A stretch of DNA of 57,835 nucleotides, taken from the NCBI RefSeq assembly GCF_024305035.1, contig NZ_JAMWZB010000031.1, positions 1 through 57,835 of the forward strand. Reading direction: 5' to 3'. A program made the position numbers and the translations under genes. The notes beneath the pieces were generated by a model that was not told the DNA's origin, did not search any database, and was given only the letters and a program-made list of their open reading frames with translations. The stretch comes from Algoriphagus sp. (lineage in GTDB: Bacteria > Bacteroidota > Bacteroidia > Cytophagales > Cyclobacteriaceae). Positions 1-8,940 of this stretch are shown one piece after another; within the stretch, counting starts at the first letter, position 1; every line of letters begins with the position of its first letter.

Positions 1-54
1 GTTATTGACACAAATTGTCTTTATTTGGCTACGTGCAGTTAAACGGATACACAT
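1..54 (-). mobile_element. Terminal fragment of a second IS1595-family copy
   Basis: These 54 bases are an exact reverse complement of 37151-37204, the left end of the complete IS1595-type element further along. The terminal inverted repeat lies at the inner edge (ACGGATACACAT, ending at 54). The body of this copy would lie to the left of the window, with its transposase on the minus strand. The two copies are therefore in opposite orientation and bracket about 37 kb. A window edge inside a repeated IS may also reflect an assembly break. Confidence 0.9.
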
Positions 55-77
55 ATTACTTTTTCTCAATTTCTTGG

Positions 78-805
78 TAACGAAAGATTTTCCATAAAAA
101 GAAGGTTTGAAGTTTTTTAATCCTTCGGTATTCCCACAGAATACAAATCAAACCTATCCAGCCCGACAGGTCGGTTAGAATAAAAGATCATCCTTTGTTT
201 TTCAAAATTTGGTAGAGTCCGAGACTCGAACAACCATTTGTTGGAATAGGGATTCTCCTTTTTTCTGGATTTTTCTAGCTCAGTTTTGCCTTTCCGGAAG
301 GCGGGAATCACCTCAATCCCAGTCGAAAAAGCTTAGGTAGCGCTTAATTTTTTCACCAAAATAAGCTCAATAGGTGAAAAACCTGAAAAAAAATTACCCG
401 AGTTGGGATTAGCTACTGAATAACATTCAGTTTTTCTGGGGATGTTTGAAACCCTTCTTTCAAAAAGAGCGAATGCTATGATTTACCATTTATTACAATC
501 CGATGGGTTTTGGCCCCTGCTTCTGATAACGGTTGCCGGATGTTATGGCTGGGTGATCTATTGCTATTTCCGGAAACCCCTGAGGGTGTTCTTTCAAAAT
601 CTGGGTTCGGCTAATCAAAGGAAAACCAAAGAGGGCATTCTAAAAGTAAGTTGGGATGATCTGGTGCTTGCTTTTGCCCTACAGCGCAAACTGAATCAAC
701 AACCTACTTCGGACTTGCAGCCGGAAGAAATGGCCTTGTTGAATCAATTCCCCTTTCGGGAACTATTGGCAGAAGCACCCAAAAGATGATTCTCCTGCTT
801 TTGAT
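78..805. repeat. 0.73-kb direct repeat, copy 1
   Basis: This block is nearly identical to 4916-5642, with a constant offset of 4837-4838. It covers about 360 bases of non-coding leader and the whole 115-codon membrane-protein gene. Differences are a few substitutions and a one-base indel. Similarity stops about 16 bases after the stop codon, where copy 1 runs into AT-rich DNA and copy 2 runs into the tra operon. The IS end lies only 24 bases upstream. Confidence 0.95.
442..789 (+). CDS. Small single-TM tra-associated protein (duplicate copy)
   Basis: This is a 115-residue protein with one hydrophobic membrane segment at about residues 24-43, followed by a basic stretch (YCYFRKPLRVFF) and a soluble tail rich in Gln and Glu. 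It differs from the copy at 5279-5626 at one residue: Cys34 here (GCYGW), Tyr34 there. The other copy directly precedes traE, so the family is probably an accessory protein of the mating channel. I do not recognise a named family. This copy is cut off from the tra operon by 4.5 kb of unrelated DNA and is likely a redundant by-product of a duplication. The ATG follows a GGGG-containing leader shared by both copies. Confidence 0.75.
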   Translation: MFETLLSKRANAMIYHLLQSDGFWPLLLITVAGCYGWVIYCYFRKPLRVFFQNLGSANQRKTKEGILKVSWDDLVLAFALQRKLNQQPTSDLQPEEMALLNQFPFRELLAEAPKR

Positions 806-1660
806 ATAGAAAATGAGACTCCGAAATGTCAAGCAACCTAAAATCATATAGCCACGTATGCCAGGTCCGGTGAATTGGGAAGATGAGAGGCTTCCAGCAT
901 ACTGCGCCAATTTCTAAATTGAAGAGTAAGTTGTTGTTGTGGCAACCTTCCGGGACAAAACGATCAGAAAAAAAACTTAATATCTTGTCGGAATGCTTTA
1001 CGGGATGTCGAGTGATCGGATTCGTCAGTTCAGATATTATTTGAGACTTGAGACGTTTTCATCGCCTGAGTCAGCAGGAACCGATTTTTTGACGTCCTCG
1101 GTAACCAAGTGAAACAATATCCTAGTCGATGTTTTACACCTTAAGGACTACCTCTTCTCCAAAAAAGGCGTTCTTAATCATTTCACTTTGACTATCGAAA
1201 AGATTAAAATTATTGAATACCCATCCATTTTATTGACTGGAAATTGGAATCTATAGATTTCAGAAAATGCCGTAAGACTGTTTGTCCGATCAGGCAGGCA
1301 TGACCGATGTATATTCTGAAAAGGTGAAAGGTTTAAGTAATTAAGCTCCTGGTCTAAACCTAGACTTTATAATACTATGTATTCTAAAAATTCTTTATAT
1401 TTTTCCAAGAATTGAAAATAATTTAAATATAGTTGGAATTCAATCGTTTATTTCGTTAGTTTAAAATACTGCCAAATAAATTAAGGTTCAGAAGAGTAGA
1501 GGATTAAATTCTTAAAAGATAATTTCGGTAAAATCCGGTTTCCAAATTGTACTTTTATGAGAATCACAAGTCTCTGATCATGATGGGTTTGGAATTGTGA
1601 ACTAGAATACTTAAAATCAAACATTCATTTAATTATTTTAAACTTTAACTGTTAACAACT
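806..1660. other. AT-rich gap without a recognisable gene
   Basis: About 850 bases separate the first direct repeat from the small exported peptide. No open frame here has a start, length and composition that look real, and the few short frames are frequently interrupted. The segment is much richer in A and T than the tra operon and may be decayed DNA. It includes the promoter of the 1661 gene. Confidence 0.5.
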
Positions 1661-1912
1661 ATGAAAAAGTTAAAAATTTTATTGGTAATCTTTTGCCTTG
1701 GTTTTTTTGGAATCCTAGGAATTGATTTATCTGGTTCTTCCAATCATGGTACAATTTTAGGTGATCTCACTTCTAATTCATTAGCCCAAGTTGTTGTGGT
1801 TATAGGAGGAGAAGGATGTCCTCCTTGTGGGCCATTGATGGGAAATGCATCTGGTACACGTTATTGTTGCGCTGATACCAATAGCGATGCCTGCGCTGCG
1901 GCTAAATGTTAG
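1661..1912 (+). CDS. Cys-rich exported small peptide (NVEALA-like)
   Basis: This is an 83-residue precursor with a lysine-rich start (MKKLKILLVI), a long hydrophobic signal segment to about residue 22, a short spacer with LTSNSLAQ near residues 36-43, and a mature part with six cysteines at 53, 56, 69, 70, 78 and 83. These include a CPPC motif and a YCC pair. The layout recalls NVEALA-type Bacteroidota peptides, which are small exported precursors with a conserved N-x-x-LA-like motif before a Cys/Gly-rich mature peptide. Such peptides commonly sit beside 6-bladed beta-propeller lipoproteins, as here. The family assignment is an inference from layout, and the function is unknown. A strong hairpin terminator follows at once, so it may be expressed independently. 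Confidence 0.7.
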   Translation: MKKLKILLVIFCLGFFGILGIDLSGSSNHGTILGDLTSNSLAQVVVVIGGEGCPPCGPLMGNASGTRYCCADTNSDACAAAKC

Positions 1913-1923
1913 GTTTACAAGTA

Positions 1924-1965
1924 ACAAGCTGTCTCATACATCCATCTGAGACAGCTTGTATTTCT
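1924..1965 (+). terminator. Strong hairpin after the exported peptide
   Basis: A perfect 13-bp inverted repeat (1924-1936, ACAAGCTGTCTCA, with 1947-1959) encloses a 10-base loop and begins 11 bases after the stop codon of the 1661 gene. The tract after it is only moderately T-rich, so this may be a bidirectional or attenuating terminator, limiting read-through into the lipoprotein gene at 2001. Confidence 0.7.
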
Positions 1966-2000
1966 GAAACTAAATAAAAATCACACTACACTTAAATTTC

Positions 2001-3149
2001 ATGAAATTAAAAAACCTAATATTTATCCCTGTAATTTTTCTTGTTTTTTGTAAACCTACTGTACAAAAAGAAGATATTACCTTTACTACAGTTTCACAAA
2101 ATTTACCTAGTGCTGATGATGTAATCGATTTTGATGATTTTTTCGAAATTAGTGAAATAATTCCACTAGAAACTAATGATTCATCTATTGTAGATTTTAT
2201 TCACAAAGTCCTAATCGATGAATACTTATTCATAAAAGGTGGAGGTGCTTTATATAAGTTTGGTCGAAATGGAGAATTTATTTCGAAAGTTGAAAAGGGT
2301 AATGACGGTCCTAATGATTTTATCAACTTGACGGACGTTATTTTATTGCCTGATCAAAATCGAATTTGGGTTTATGATTCTAATCAAAGGAATTTACTGC
2401 AATTTGATTATGATTTTAATTTTGAGATAAGCTTCAAATTAGGTTTTCCTCTTTTTGGTATAGAGAAAAGTGATGATCGCTTACTGGGTACTCCTGGATA
2501 TATGTTGTCTATAGATAAGCCAAATGCCTTAATCAATTTTTTTGGTGAGAACCTGGCCACAGGGTATTCTTTGGAAAACTCTTTTCTTCCGTTTGAAATA
2601 GAAAAATCTAAATATTTGCACATAAACAGAGACGATTACTTTTCTTTGAAGAGTCAAAATGAATTTAATTTTGTTAATTCCTTTAACGATACTATTTATT
2701 CTATAAATAGTTATGGTGTGCCAACTATTGAGTACTATATTGATTTTCAGGACAAGAAAGTGTTGAAAGAGGATTTGATTAATAAAGGGTATTCTACTAT
2801 TGTAGATGTATTTTCTTACATCAATTCAACTGATAAATCTTTTAATGTAGGTAATGTTTTTCAAAGTAATTCATTTCTTACATTTCGTTTTTTTAACTCT
2901 GGTAAACCGTATTTATCAATCTATAATAAAGATAATAATAGTCTTTCATCAGGGAGGAGAATTAAGTTTAATTTAAATGATAAAGAATTCATCCTTGATT
3001 TTGAAGAGGAGATGCGGATTGGTTCACTTGGCGATGGGAAGGGATATATCTCTATTCCATTAGAAAGCGGTTTTTTTACTGATATTAAGGAGTATGATCA
3101 TTTGAATAGAAGTGATAACCCTCTAATTTTTATTTTTCATGAAAAATAG
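2001..3149 (+). CDS. 6-bladed beta-propeller lipoprotein
   Basis: This 382-residue protein has a signal peptide ending in a lipobox-like IFLVFC, with Cys17 as the likely lipidated residue. The mature part begins with a segment ending in EIIPLETND, typical of Bacteroidota 6-bladed beta-propeller (DUF5128-like) proteins. Blade-like repeats follow, such as LYKFGRNGEFISKV then GNDGPNDF and a WVYDSNQRNLLQFDYD strand. These proteins are predicted periplasmic or surface lipoproteins of uncertain function, often next to NVEALA-type peptides and thioredoxin-like proteins, as here. The gene overlaps the next one by 11 bases, so the two are translationally linked. Codon use is very AT-rich, unlike the nearby tra operon, pointing to a separate origin. 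Confidence 0.8.
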   Translation: MKLKNLIFIPVIFLVFCKPTVQKEDITFTTVSQNLPSADDVIDFDDFFEISEIIPLETNDSSIVDFIHKVLIDEYLFIKGGGALYKFGRNGEFISKVEKGNDGPNDFINLTDVILLPDQNRIWVYDSNQRNLLQFDYDFNFEISFKLGFPLFGIEKSDDRLLGTPGYMLSIDKPNALINFFGENLATGYSLENSFLPFEIEKSKYLHINRDDYFSLKSQNEFNFVNSFNDTIYSINSYGVPTIEYYIDFQDKKVLKEDLINKGYSTIVDVFSYINSTDKSFNVGNVFQSNSFLTFRFFNSGKPYLSIYNKDNNSLSSGRRIKFNLNDKEFILDFEEEMRIGSLGDGKGYISIPLESGFFTDIKEYDHLNRSDNPLIFIFHEK

Positions 3150-3657
3150 TTTTATATTTCTTATTTTTATTATCTTATCGTGTTCCAAAAATGTTGATTC
3201 GGTGGAATTTTCTGCTCAAAAGGTTGATACCCTTTCCGAAATAGTTGCCGATAGGTTTTATGATGAAGACTTTTTTTTGCCATATGAAAAGAAATTTTCA
3301 ACAAAGACAAATGGTTTTTTATTTGTTCTGCCAAGCTCTTCTTGCTTTAATTGTTTTGACTATTTAACAAATCATTTAGCCGAGTTTATTTCAAATAGTG
3401 ATATGAATAAAGTTATGGTCATTAAAAGTGAAAATATTAAGGATAGGGAGATAAAATATGCTTTGAGGAGAATTGTAAATATAGATAGTGTTCAAATTTT
3501 TAAAAATACTGAATTTGATTATATTAAACCGCATGAATTTTATCCTAAACTTGGCTATGTTAAAAATGGTAATTTATCTTGTATAGCTGTTTTCGAACAA
3601 GGGAATGATAATAAGGTTCGGAATTATTTCAAGTTTATTGAACTCATGATTCAATAA
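3139..3657 (+). CDS. Lipoprotein with CxxC, thioredoxin-fold candidate
   Basis: This is a 172-residue protein with a short signal and lipobox (IIILSC, Cys15). The segment GFLFVLPSSSCFNCFDYL contains a CFNC pair after a hydrophobic beta strand, which is where thioredoxin-fold proteins place their redox CxxC. The usual TlpA/AhpC signatures and a cis-proline motif are not obvious, so the assignment is tentative. The start overlaps the end of the beta-propeller gene by 11 bases. With the Cys-rich peptide two genes upstream, it could act on disulfides in an exported substrate, but this is inference. Composition is AT-rich like its partner. Confidence 0.7.
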   Translation: MKNSFIFLIFIILSCSKNVDSVEFSAQKVDTLSEIVADRFYDEDFFLPYEKKFSTKTNGFLFVLPSSSCFNCFDYLTNHLAEFISNSDMNKVMVIKSENIKDREIKYALRRIVNIDSVQIFKNTEFDYIKPHEFYPKLGYVKNGNLSCIAVFEQGNDNKVRNYFKFIELMIQ

Positions 3658-4915
3658 ACCATCTAATTTTCAATATTACTAAATTGTTATTATTTATTTC
3701 TAACATTAGTAAATAAAGCAGAGCTTTAAGCAAGGGAGAAAAACTCCTTTAAGATAATTTGATGGAACTTAATAAAAGTTGTATCAATTTTTACTTGGGT
3801 GCCTTGGTTCTGATTAATGTTTGTTGATAGGTATTTTTAGCATGAAATTCAAATCAGAGGTACTGGAAAGGAATTTTCAAAAACTATAAGATTAATTCAT
3901 TTTTTAGTCTTTTTTCGGTCCATTTTTTATAAAATTAGTAACCACTTCACACTGGCCAACCTCATGTTGGAAAATTTAGGTTTCTCCATTGGGGAATGGT
4001 GAGGAAAGTACATAAAAAGTATATTCTTTCTTCTCAAACAGTAGTTTCCAGTTTTCCTTACTGAGGCTATTTTGAAACAATCTGTGGAAGTAAGAAATAG
4101 TTTTTCTTTCTCCTATACAAAATGAAATTGCCGGGTAGATAACTAAAGTATGACAATACTTAGCGGTTGTACTTTATGCTTCCCCGAACAAATTGTGGGT
4201 CCATTGAATTTTTAATTGTTCTGCTTATCATTGAGTCATTGTAGGATTGAAATTTGTTAAGAAATCGGACTTCGAATCCTGATTGGGGATTCCGACTTTA
4301 ACTCTAAAAATCTGTCAATCATGTGGAAAGGAGTTCGTTGGAAACGTCGGTGCTTGTTTTCAATAAGAACAAATAGCGGCCTTTGCTATCTAGTGACTGA
4401 AAGAAATTTAATGTATTTTCCATTTCGATAAAATAATGAGAATTATAACCTATTCTGAAATTTTGCAAATAATAACCATCTATTTGGAGGTACAATAGGT
4501 TTAGTTCGTTTAACCCTACGTCCTCCACTCATTGAATTTTCTCCCCAGAATCCATCTTATTTAGGGGGCTATAAATTGATCCCACAATATCCTCCTACCT
4601 ATCAAAACAGCTGGTAAGTTCTGGGTCTTTTTGATAATAGATATACCTATTTATTCCCTTTTCTAGTTTCCAGAATTTCTCACATTGATCTCCTAATTGA
4701 ATCAATTGAAAGTGCTTAGGAAAACTCACTTGTTTTCAAAGAACTTTAATGAAAGTTTGCTCAAGATTCATGTAGTTTACTTCAATCTTTAGGAGGCTAC
4801 TTCCTTAACACCCTCACTAGGTTTAAAATGACGATTAAGATTTCGAATTGTAATATACAAAATAATTAAGTCCACTGACCATAAGGATTGATTTATGGCT
4901 TTTTTAACCTCTTCT
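3658..4915. other. 1.26-kb AT-rich gap, possible gene remnants
   Basis: No convincing intact gene was found between the CxxC lipoprotein and the second direct repeat. On the minus strand, 4319-4528 keeps a 69-codon open frame (motifs YLQIDGYYLQNF and SLDSKGRYLFLL) that reads like a strand-rich fragment of a lipoprotein or propeller gene. The frame upstream of it is interrupted by stops. An imperfect inverted repeat lies near 4266-4297. The stretch is probably the worn edge of the AT-rich cargo block. Confidence 0.45.
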
Positions 4916-5642
4916 TAACGAAAGATTTTCCATAAAAAGAAGGTTTGAAGGTTTTTAATCCTCCGGTATTCCCACAGAATACAAATCAAACCTATCCAGC
5001 CCGACAAGTCGGTTAGAATAAAAGATCATCCTCTGTTTTTCAAATTCGGTAGAGCCCGAGACTCGAACAACTATTTGTTGGAATAGGGATTCTCCTTTTT
5101 TCTGGATTTTTCTAGCTCAGTTTTGCCTTTCCGGAAGACGGGAATCACCTCAATCCCAGTCGAAAAAGCTTAGGTAGCGCTTAATTTTTTCACCAAAATA
5201 AGCTCAATAGGTGAAAAACCTAAAAAAAAATTACCCGAGTTGGGATTAGCTACTGAATAACATTCAGTTTTTCTGGGGATGTTTGAAACCCTTCTTTCAA
5301 AAAGAGCGAATGCTATGATTTACCATTTATTACAATCCGATGGGTTTTGGCCCCTGCTTCTGATAACGGTTGCCGGATATTATGGCTGGGTGATCTATTG
5401 CTATTTCCGGAAACCCCTGAGGGTGTTCTTTCAAAATCTGGGTTCGGCTAATCAAAGGAAAACCAAAGAGGGCATTCTAAAAGTAAGTTGGGATGATCTG
5501 GTTCTTGCTTTTGCCCTACAGCGCAAACTGAATCAACAACCTACTTCGGACTTGCAGCCGGAAGAAATGGCCTTGTTGAATCAATTCCCCTTTCGGGAAC
5601 TATTGGCAGAAGCACCCAAAAGATGATTCTTCTGCTTTTGAT
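4916..5642. repeat. 0.73-kb direct repeat, copy 2
   Basis: This is the second copy of the block at 78-805, in the same orientation. This copy joins directly to the tra operon and is probably the ancestral position, since the small membrane-protein gene inside it lies 64 bases ahead of traE. The pair bounds about 4.1 kb of AT-rich DNA, so recombination between the copies could remove that cargo cleanly. Confidence 0.95.
5279..5626 (+). CDS. Small single-TM protein heading the tra operon
   Basis: This 115-residue protein has one membrane helix (about residues 24-43, LLLITVAGYYGWVIYCYF) and a charged cytoplasmic-type tail. It is the first gene of the conjugation cluster, 64 bases before traE and in the same direction. 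Small membrane proteins are common at this position in Bacteroidota conjugative elements, but I cannot assign this one to a named Tra family. It is identical to the 442-789 copy except for Tyr34. The roughly 360 bases of shared non-coding leader probably carry the operon promoter. Confidence 0.8.
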   Translation: MFETLLSKRANAMIYHLLQSDGFWPLLLITVAGYYGWVIYCYFRKPLRVFFQNLGSANQRKTKEGILKVSWDDLVLAFALQRKLNQQPTSDLQPEEMALLNQFPFRELLAEAPKR

Positions 5643-5689
5643 CAAAAATGTATTCGATTAGAAATGTTTCAACTTAACCAAGTAAGACG

Positions 5690-6013
5690 ATGAAAAGAAG
5701 TATCCAAACGCTCTATTTCAGGCTGAGTGCAGCTTGTTTGTTACTGCTGATCAATTCAGCAAGTGCTCAGAATGGAGTTGCCGGGATTGAGGCAGCTTCC
5801 AATCAGGTTTCCGGGTTTTTCAGCAGTGGAGTTACCCTGATGTATGCCATTGGGGCTATTGTGGGGCTGGTAGGTGCAGTCAAGGTGTTTAACAAATGGA
5901 ATTCGGGGGATCCGGATACCGGAAAAGTGGCGGCGGCCTGGTTTGGTTCCTGCGTTTTTTTGGTCATTGTATCCATTGTGTTGCAGAGTTTCTTTGGTGC
6001 ACCTACCCCTTGA
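5690..6013 (+). CDS. traE: Conjugative transfer protein TraE (DUF4134)
   Basis: This 107-residue protein has a cleavable signal peptide (to about residue 26, ending SASAQ) and two hydrophobic segments around residues 45-63 and 82-100. These are separated by a polar linker with the KVFNKWNSGDPD motif characteristic of DUF4134, the Bacteroidota TraE family. By size and topology it resembles VirB2-type pilin subunits of type IV secretion, which sit in the inner membrane and assemble the mating pilus. The gene leads into traF six bases later, the conserved E-F-G order of CTnDOT-type elements. Confidence 0.93.
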   Translation: MKRSIQTLYFRLSAACLLLLINSASAQNGVAGIEAASNQVSGFFSSGVTLMYAIGAIVGLVGAVKVFNKWNSGDPDTGKVAAAWFGSCVFLVIVSIVLQSFFGAPTP

Positions 6014-6019
6014 TCCTCC

Positions 6020-6403
6020 ATGAACCCGTCACGAATTCATAAAGGATTGGATCATGAAATGGAGTTTAAAGGGCTGAAGCCTCCTTTTCTCTACTATATG
6101 ATAGGGGTTGGAATAGGGACTATTCTGCTCTTTTTACTCCTCTCAGGAATAGGCTTGGCGCCAATTCTGGCGGCATTTTTCACGCTGTGCCCGGTCTTGT
6201 TTCTATCCGGGAAGATCCTGGTCTGGAACCGGGAAATGGGACCCCATGGACTGATGAAGCGATCGGCTTTCAAGCGGGTACCCTTTTGCATTCGAGTTCG
6301 GGGCAGGAGTCCATTTCGAAGCTTGAGTAAAACAAAAAAGGGGAAGTTGACGGGGATGAGGGCAGCTTGCTTCCACCTGCCTTCTTCTTCCGCTTTCCTT
6401 TGA
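6020..6403 (+). CDS. traF: Conjugative transfer protein TraF (DUF4133)
   Basis: This 127-residue protein has an N-terminal IHKGLDHEMEFKGLKPPF signature of DUF4133 proteins, then two adjacent membrane helices (about residues 26-45 and 48-68) and a conserved GPHGLMKRSAFKRVP segment. It is the VirB3-like inner-membrane partner of the TraG ATPase. The family is usually close to 100 residues, and the last 25 or so residues here look like a non-conserved extension. It sits between traE and traG, with a 62-base gap before traG. Confidence 0.9.
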   Translation: MNPSRIHKGLDHEMEFKGLKPPFLYYMIGVGIGTILLFLLLSGIGLAPILAAFFTLCPVLFLSGKILVWNREMGPHGLMKRSAFKRVPFCIRVRGRSPFRSLSKTKKGKLTGMRAACFHLPSSSAFL

Positions 6404-6465
6404 AGTTTAACTGTGATCGTGAGTTAAAAAAATCCACTAATCTATTTTCCTAATTACCTAATTCC

Positions 6466-8940
6466 ATGAAGACTAGCAGGGAACTCGATGAGGTATTGCC
6501 TTTACTTTCCTATGAAGATGGCTTTTTGGTTTCCAAACAGGGGGACTTGACAGCCTGCTTTTCCATGAAATTTCCAGCCCTATTTACCCAAAGTAAATCG
6601 GAGCTGGAAGCCATCCACAGAAGCCTGATTAAAGGCTTTCAATTACTTCCTGCCCGGACTTTGGTCTGGAAACAGGATTGGTGTATTCAAAAAAGGTGGC
6701 AGGAAAAAGGCAGCCTGCCTTTGGGTTTTTTGGACCAGAAAAATTCAGCGTTTTTTCAGAATAGGCCTTTTATGGATCAACGCTCCTACCTGTTTGTGAC
6801 GTTGCCCAATCGGGACAAAAAGCTGAGCCCTTCGAGTTTATCCAATTTATTTCGGCGGCATTGGGTGGAAGCGTTTACTCAGGAACCCCGCCATTTGACG
6901 GTTTTTTCCGATGCCCTTGCTCAAATGGCGTTTTTGTTGGAGGCAGAAGGGATTCCGATGCAAGCCCTGAGCGAGTCTGAGCTTTTGGGTAATAAAAGCG
7001 AATTGGGACTGATTGAGCAGTATTTGATGCCGGCAGCAAGGGAGGATTTTCCCCAGCTTTTTGATTTGGAGTTTAAACCGGATTGGAAATCGGGTCAAAA
7101 GCATCTGGGATTGATTTCTTTTGCCGAATTGAATCAACTGCCCAATAGGCTAGGACCTACTCAGGTGTACGAGGCCTATTCTACCGATCAAAGTAAGTTT
7201 TACTGGGGGAATGCCAGTGCTTTGGGTTCAAATTTGGAATGCAATCACATCTACTCCCAGGTTTTTGAGATTCAGGAAAAAGAGAAGTTTTACGCAGGCC
7301 TGGAAGGCAAGCGACTTCGCCTCCATGCCTTGTCCCGCTATTCCAGAGCCAATGAATTGGCCGCTTCTTCGATTGCTGAATTTCTGGATGAATCCATTCA
7401 GCTGGGAGGAATTCCGGTAAGAGCCCATGCCCATATCCTGCTTTGGGCTGAAAGCAGAGCGGAATTGCACCATCAGCTCCGTCAAGCCGGAGCAGCTGCC
7501 AGTAAAATGGGGTTGCTTGCCAAAACAGAAACCTTTGGAGCTCCCCAACTTTATTGGGCAGGAATTCCAGGAAATGCCGCTGCCATCCCAACCAACGAAT
7601 GCTTTCCCTGTACCCTCGATCAATTTCTTTGTCTTTATACGCTGGAAGGAGTACAGGAAACAGGAAAACCAGGTTCAGGGATTCGCCTGGGTGAGCGAAG
7701 CTATGGAAAACCCATTTGGGTAGACTTATCGGATCGGCCCATGGAAAAAGGCTGGATCACCAATCGAAACAAGTTTATTCTGGGCCCTTCGGGCTCGGGG
7801 AAATCCTTTTTTACCAATCACATGGTCCGCAGTTACTATGAACAGGGCGCCCATGTGGTTTTGATCGATGTGGGGCATTCCTATCAAGGCCTTTGTGACT
7901 TGGTACAAGGCTACTACTTCACCTATTCGGAGGAGGAGCCTATTTGCTTTAATCCCTTTTATCTGGAGGGGAAAGCTTTGGATACCGAAAAGAAAGAGAG
8001 TTTGAAGACCCTTTTATTGGCACTTTGGAAAAAAGAGAATGAGAGTTTTCGCAGATCAGAGTATGTGGCCGTTTCCAATGCGCTACAAGAATACTATGCC
8101 TATTTGGAGGTCCATCCGGATTGCTTCCCCTGTTTTGATACCTTTTATGAGTTCCTGCGGGAAGACTATGCGCTACAGGTTGAAGCCGAAGGAGTACAGG
8201 TTCGGGATTTTGATCTGAAGAACTTGCTTTATGTGTTGCGTCCCTTTTACCGGGGAGGGGAGTTTGATTACCTGCTCAATGCCAAAGCGAATATTCAGCT
8301 GCTCGATCAGCGATTTATTGTTTTTGAACTGGATAAAATCAAAGATCATCCCATTCTTTTTCCGGTCGTCACCTTGATCATCATGGAGATTTTTATCAGC
8401 AAGATGCGCAAGCTCAAAGGGGTTCGAAAAATGATTCTGATCGAAGAGGCCTGGAAGGCCATTGCCAAGGAAGGAATGGCCGAGTACATCAAATACCTGT
8501 TTAAAACGGTGCGGAAGTTTTTTGGGGAGGCCATCGTGGTCACCCAGGAAGTGGATGATATCATCCAGAGCCCACTGATCAAGGATGCCATCATCAACAA
8601 CTCGGATTGCAAGATTCTACTGGATCAAAGCAAATATCAAAATAAGTTTGAAGAAATCCAACGCCTTCTGGGCTTGACCCAAAAGGAGAAAGCCTTGGTC
8701 CTTTCCATCAACCGGGCCAATGACCCCCGCCGCAAATACAAGGAGGTTTTTATCGGCTTGGGAAGCCAGAGTCAGGTGTACAGAACCGAGGTGAGTTTGG
8801 AGGAATACCTGACCTATACCACAGAGGAAAAGGAGAAGATGCGATTGGAGGAATTGAAAGCCCACTTGGGAGATCTGAAATTGGCCATCACGGCTTTGGC
8901 AGCTGAACTACGGGAAAAAAACGCGCAATCCCATGGATAA
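6466..8940 (+). CDS. traG: TraG, VirB4-type conjugation ATPase
   Basis: This 824-residue cytoplasmic ATPase powers assembly and substrate passage in the conjugative type IV channel. The N-terminal half is the VirB4/CagE-like region. A Walker A motif GPSGSGKS lies at about residue 439, and a Walker B MILIEEAWKAI at about residue 656. Both are complete, followed by a VVTQEVDDI segment typical of TraG/VirB4 proteins. Full length matches the family. In this nomenclature TraG is the VirB4 homologue and not the coupling protein. The stop overlaps the next start by 8 bases. Confidence 0.95.
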   Translation: MKTSRELDEVLPLLSYEDGFLVSKQGDLTACFSMKFPALFTQSKSELEAIHRSLIKGFQLLPARTLVWKQDWCIQKRWQEKGSLPLGFLDQKNSAFFQNRPFMDQRSYLFVTLPNRDKKLSPSSLSNLFRRHWVEAFTQEPRHLTVFSDALAQMAFLLEAEGIPMQALSESELLGNKSELGLIEQYLMPAAREDFPQLFDLEFKPDWKSGQKHLGLISFAELNQLPNRLGPTQVYEAYSTDQSKFYWGNASALGSNLECNHIYSQVFEIQEKEKFYAGLEGKRLRLHALSRYSRANELAASSIAEFLDESIQLGGIPVRAHAHILLWAESRAELHHQLRQAGAAASKMGLLAKTETFGAPQLYWAGIPGNAAAIPTNECFPCTLDQFLCLYTLEGVQETGKPGSGIRLGERSYGKPIWVDLSDRPMEKGWITNRNKFILGPSGSGKSFFTNHMVRSYYEQGAHVVLIDVGHSYQGLCDLVQGYYFTYSEEEPICFNPFYLEGKALDTEKKESLKTLLLALWKKENESFRRSEYVAVSNALQEYYAYLEVHPDCFPCFDTFYEFLREDYALQVEAEGVQVRDFDLKNLLYVLRPFYRGGEFDYLLNAKANIQLLDQRFIVFELDKIKDHPILFPVVTLIIMEIFISKMRKLKGVRKMILIEEAWKAIAKEGMAEYIKYLFKTVRKFFGEAIVVTQEVDDIIQSPLIKDAIINNSDCKILLDQSKYQNKFEEIQRLLGLTQKEKALVLSINRANDPRRKYKEVFIGLGSQSQVYRTEVSLEEYLTYTTEEKEKMRLEELKAHLGDLKLAITALAAELREKNAQSHG

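Noticed and set aside
4319..4528. Minus-strand 69-codon frame as a gene
   Set aside because: The frame has no supported start or ribosome-binding context and the upstream frame is broken by stops. It is noted only as a possible remnant in the gap entry.
7181..7723. Several 68-136 codon frames on both strands inside traG
   Set aside because: They are shadows of the strong traG frame, with no start context and no protein-like composition.
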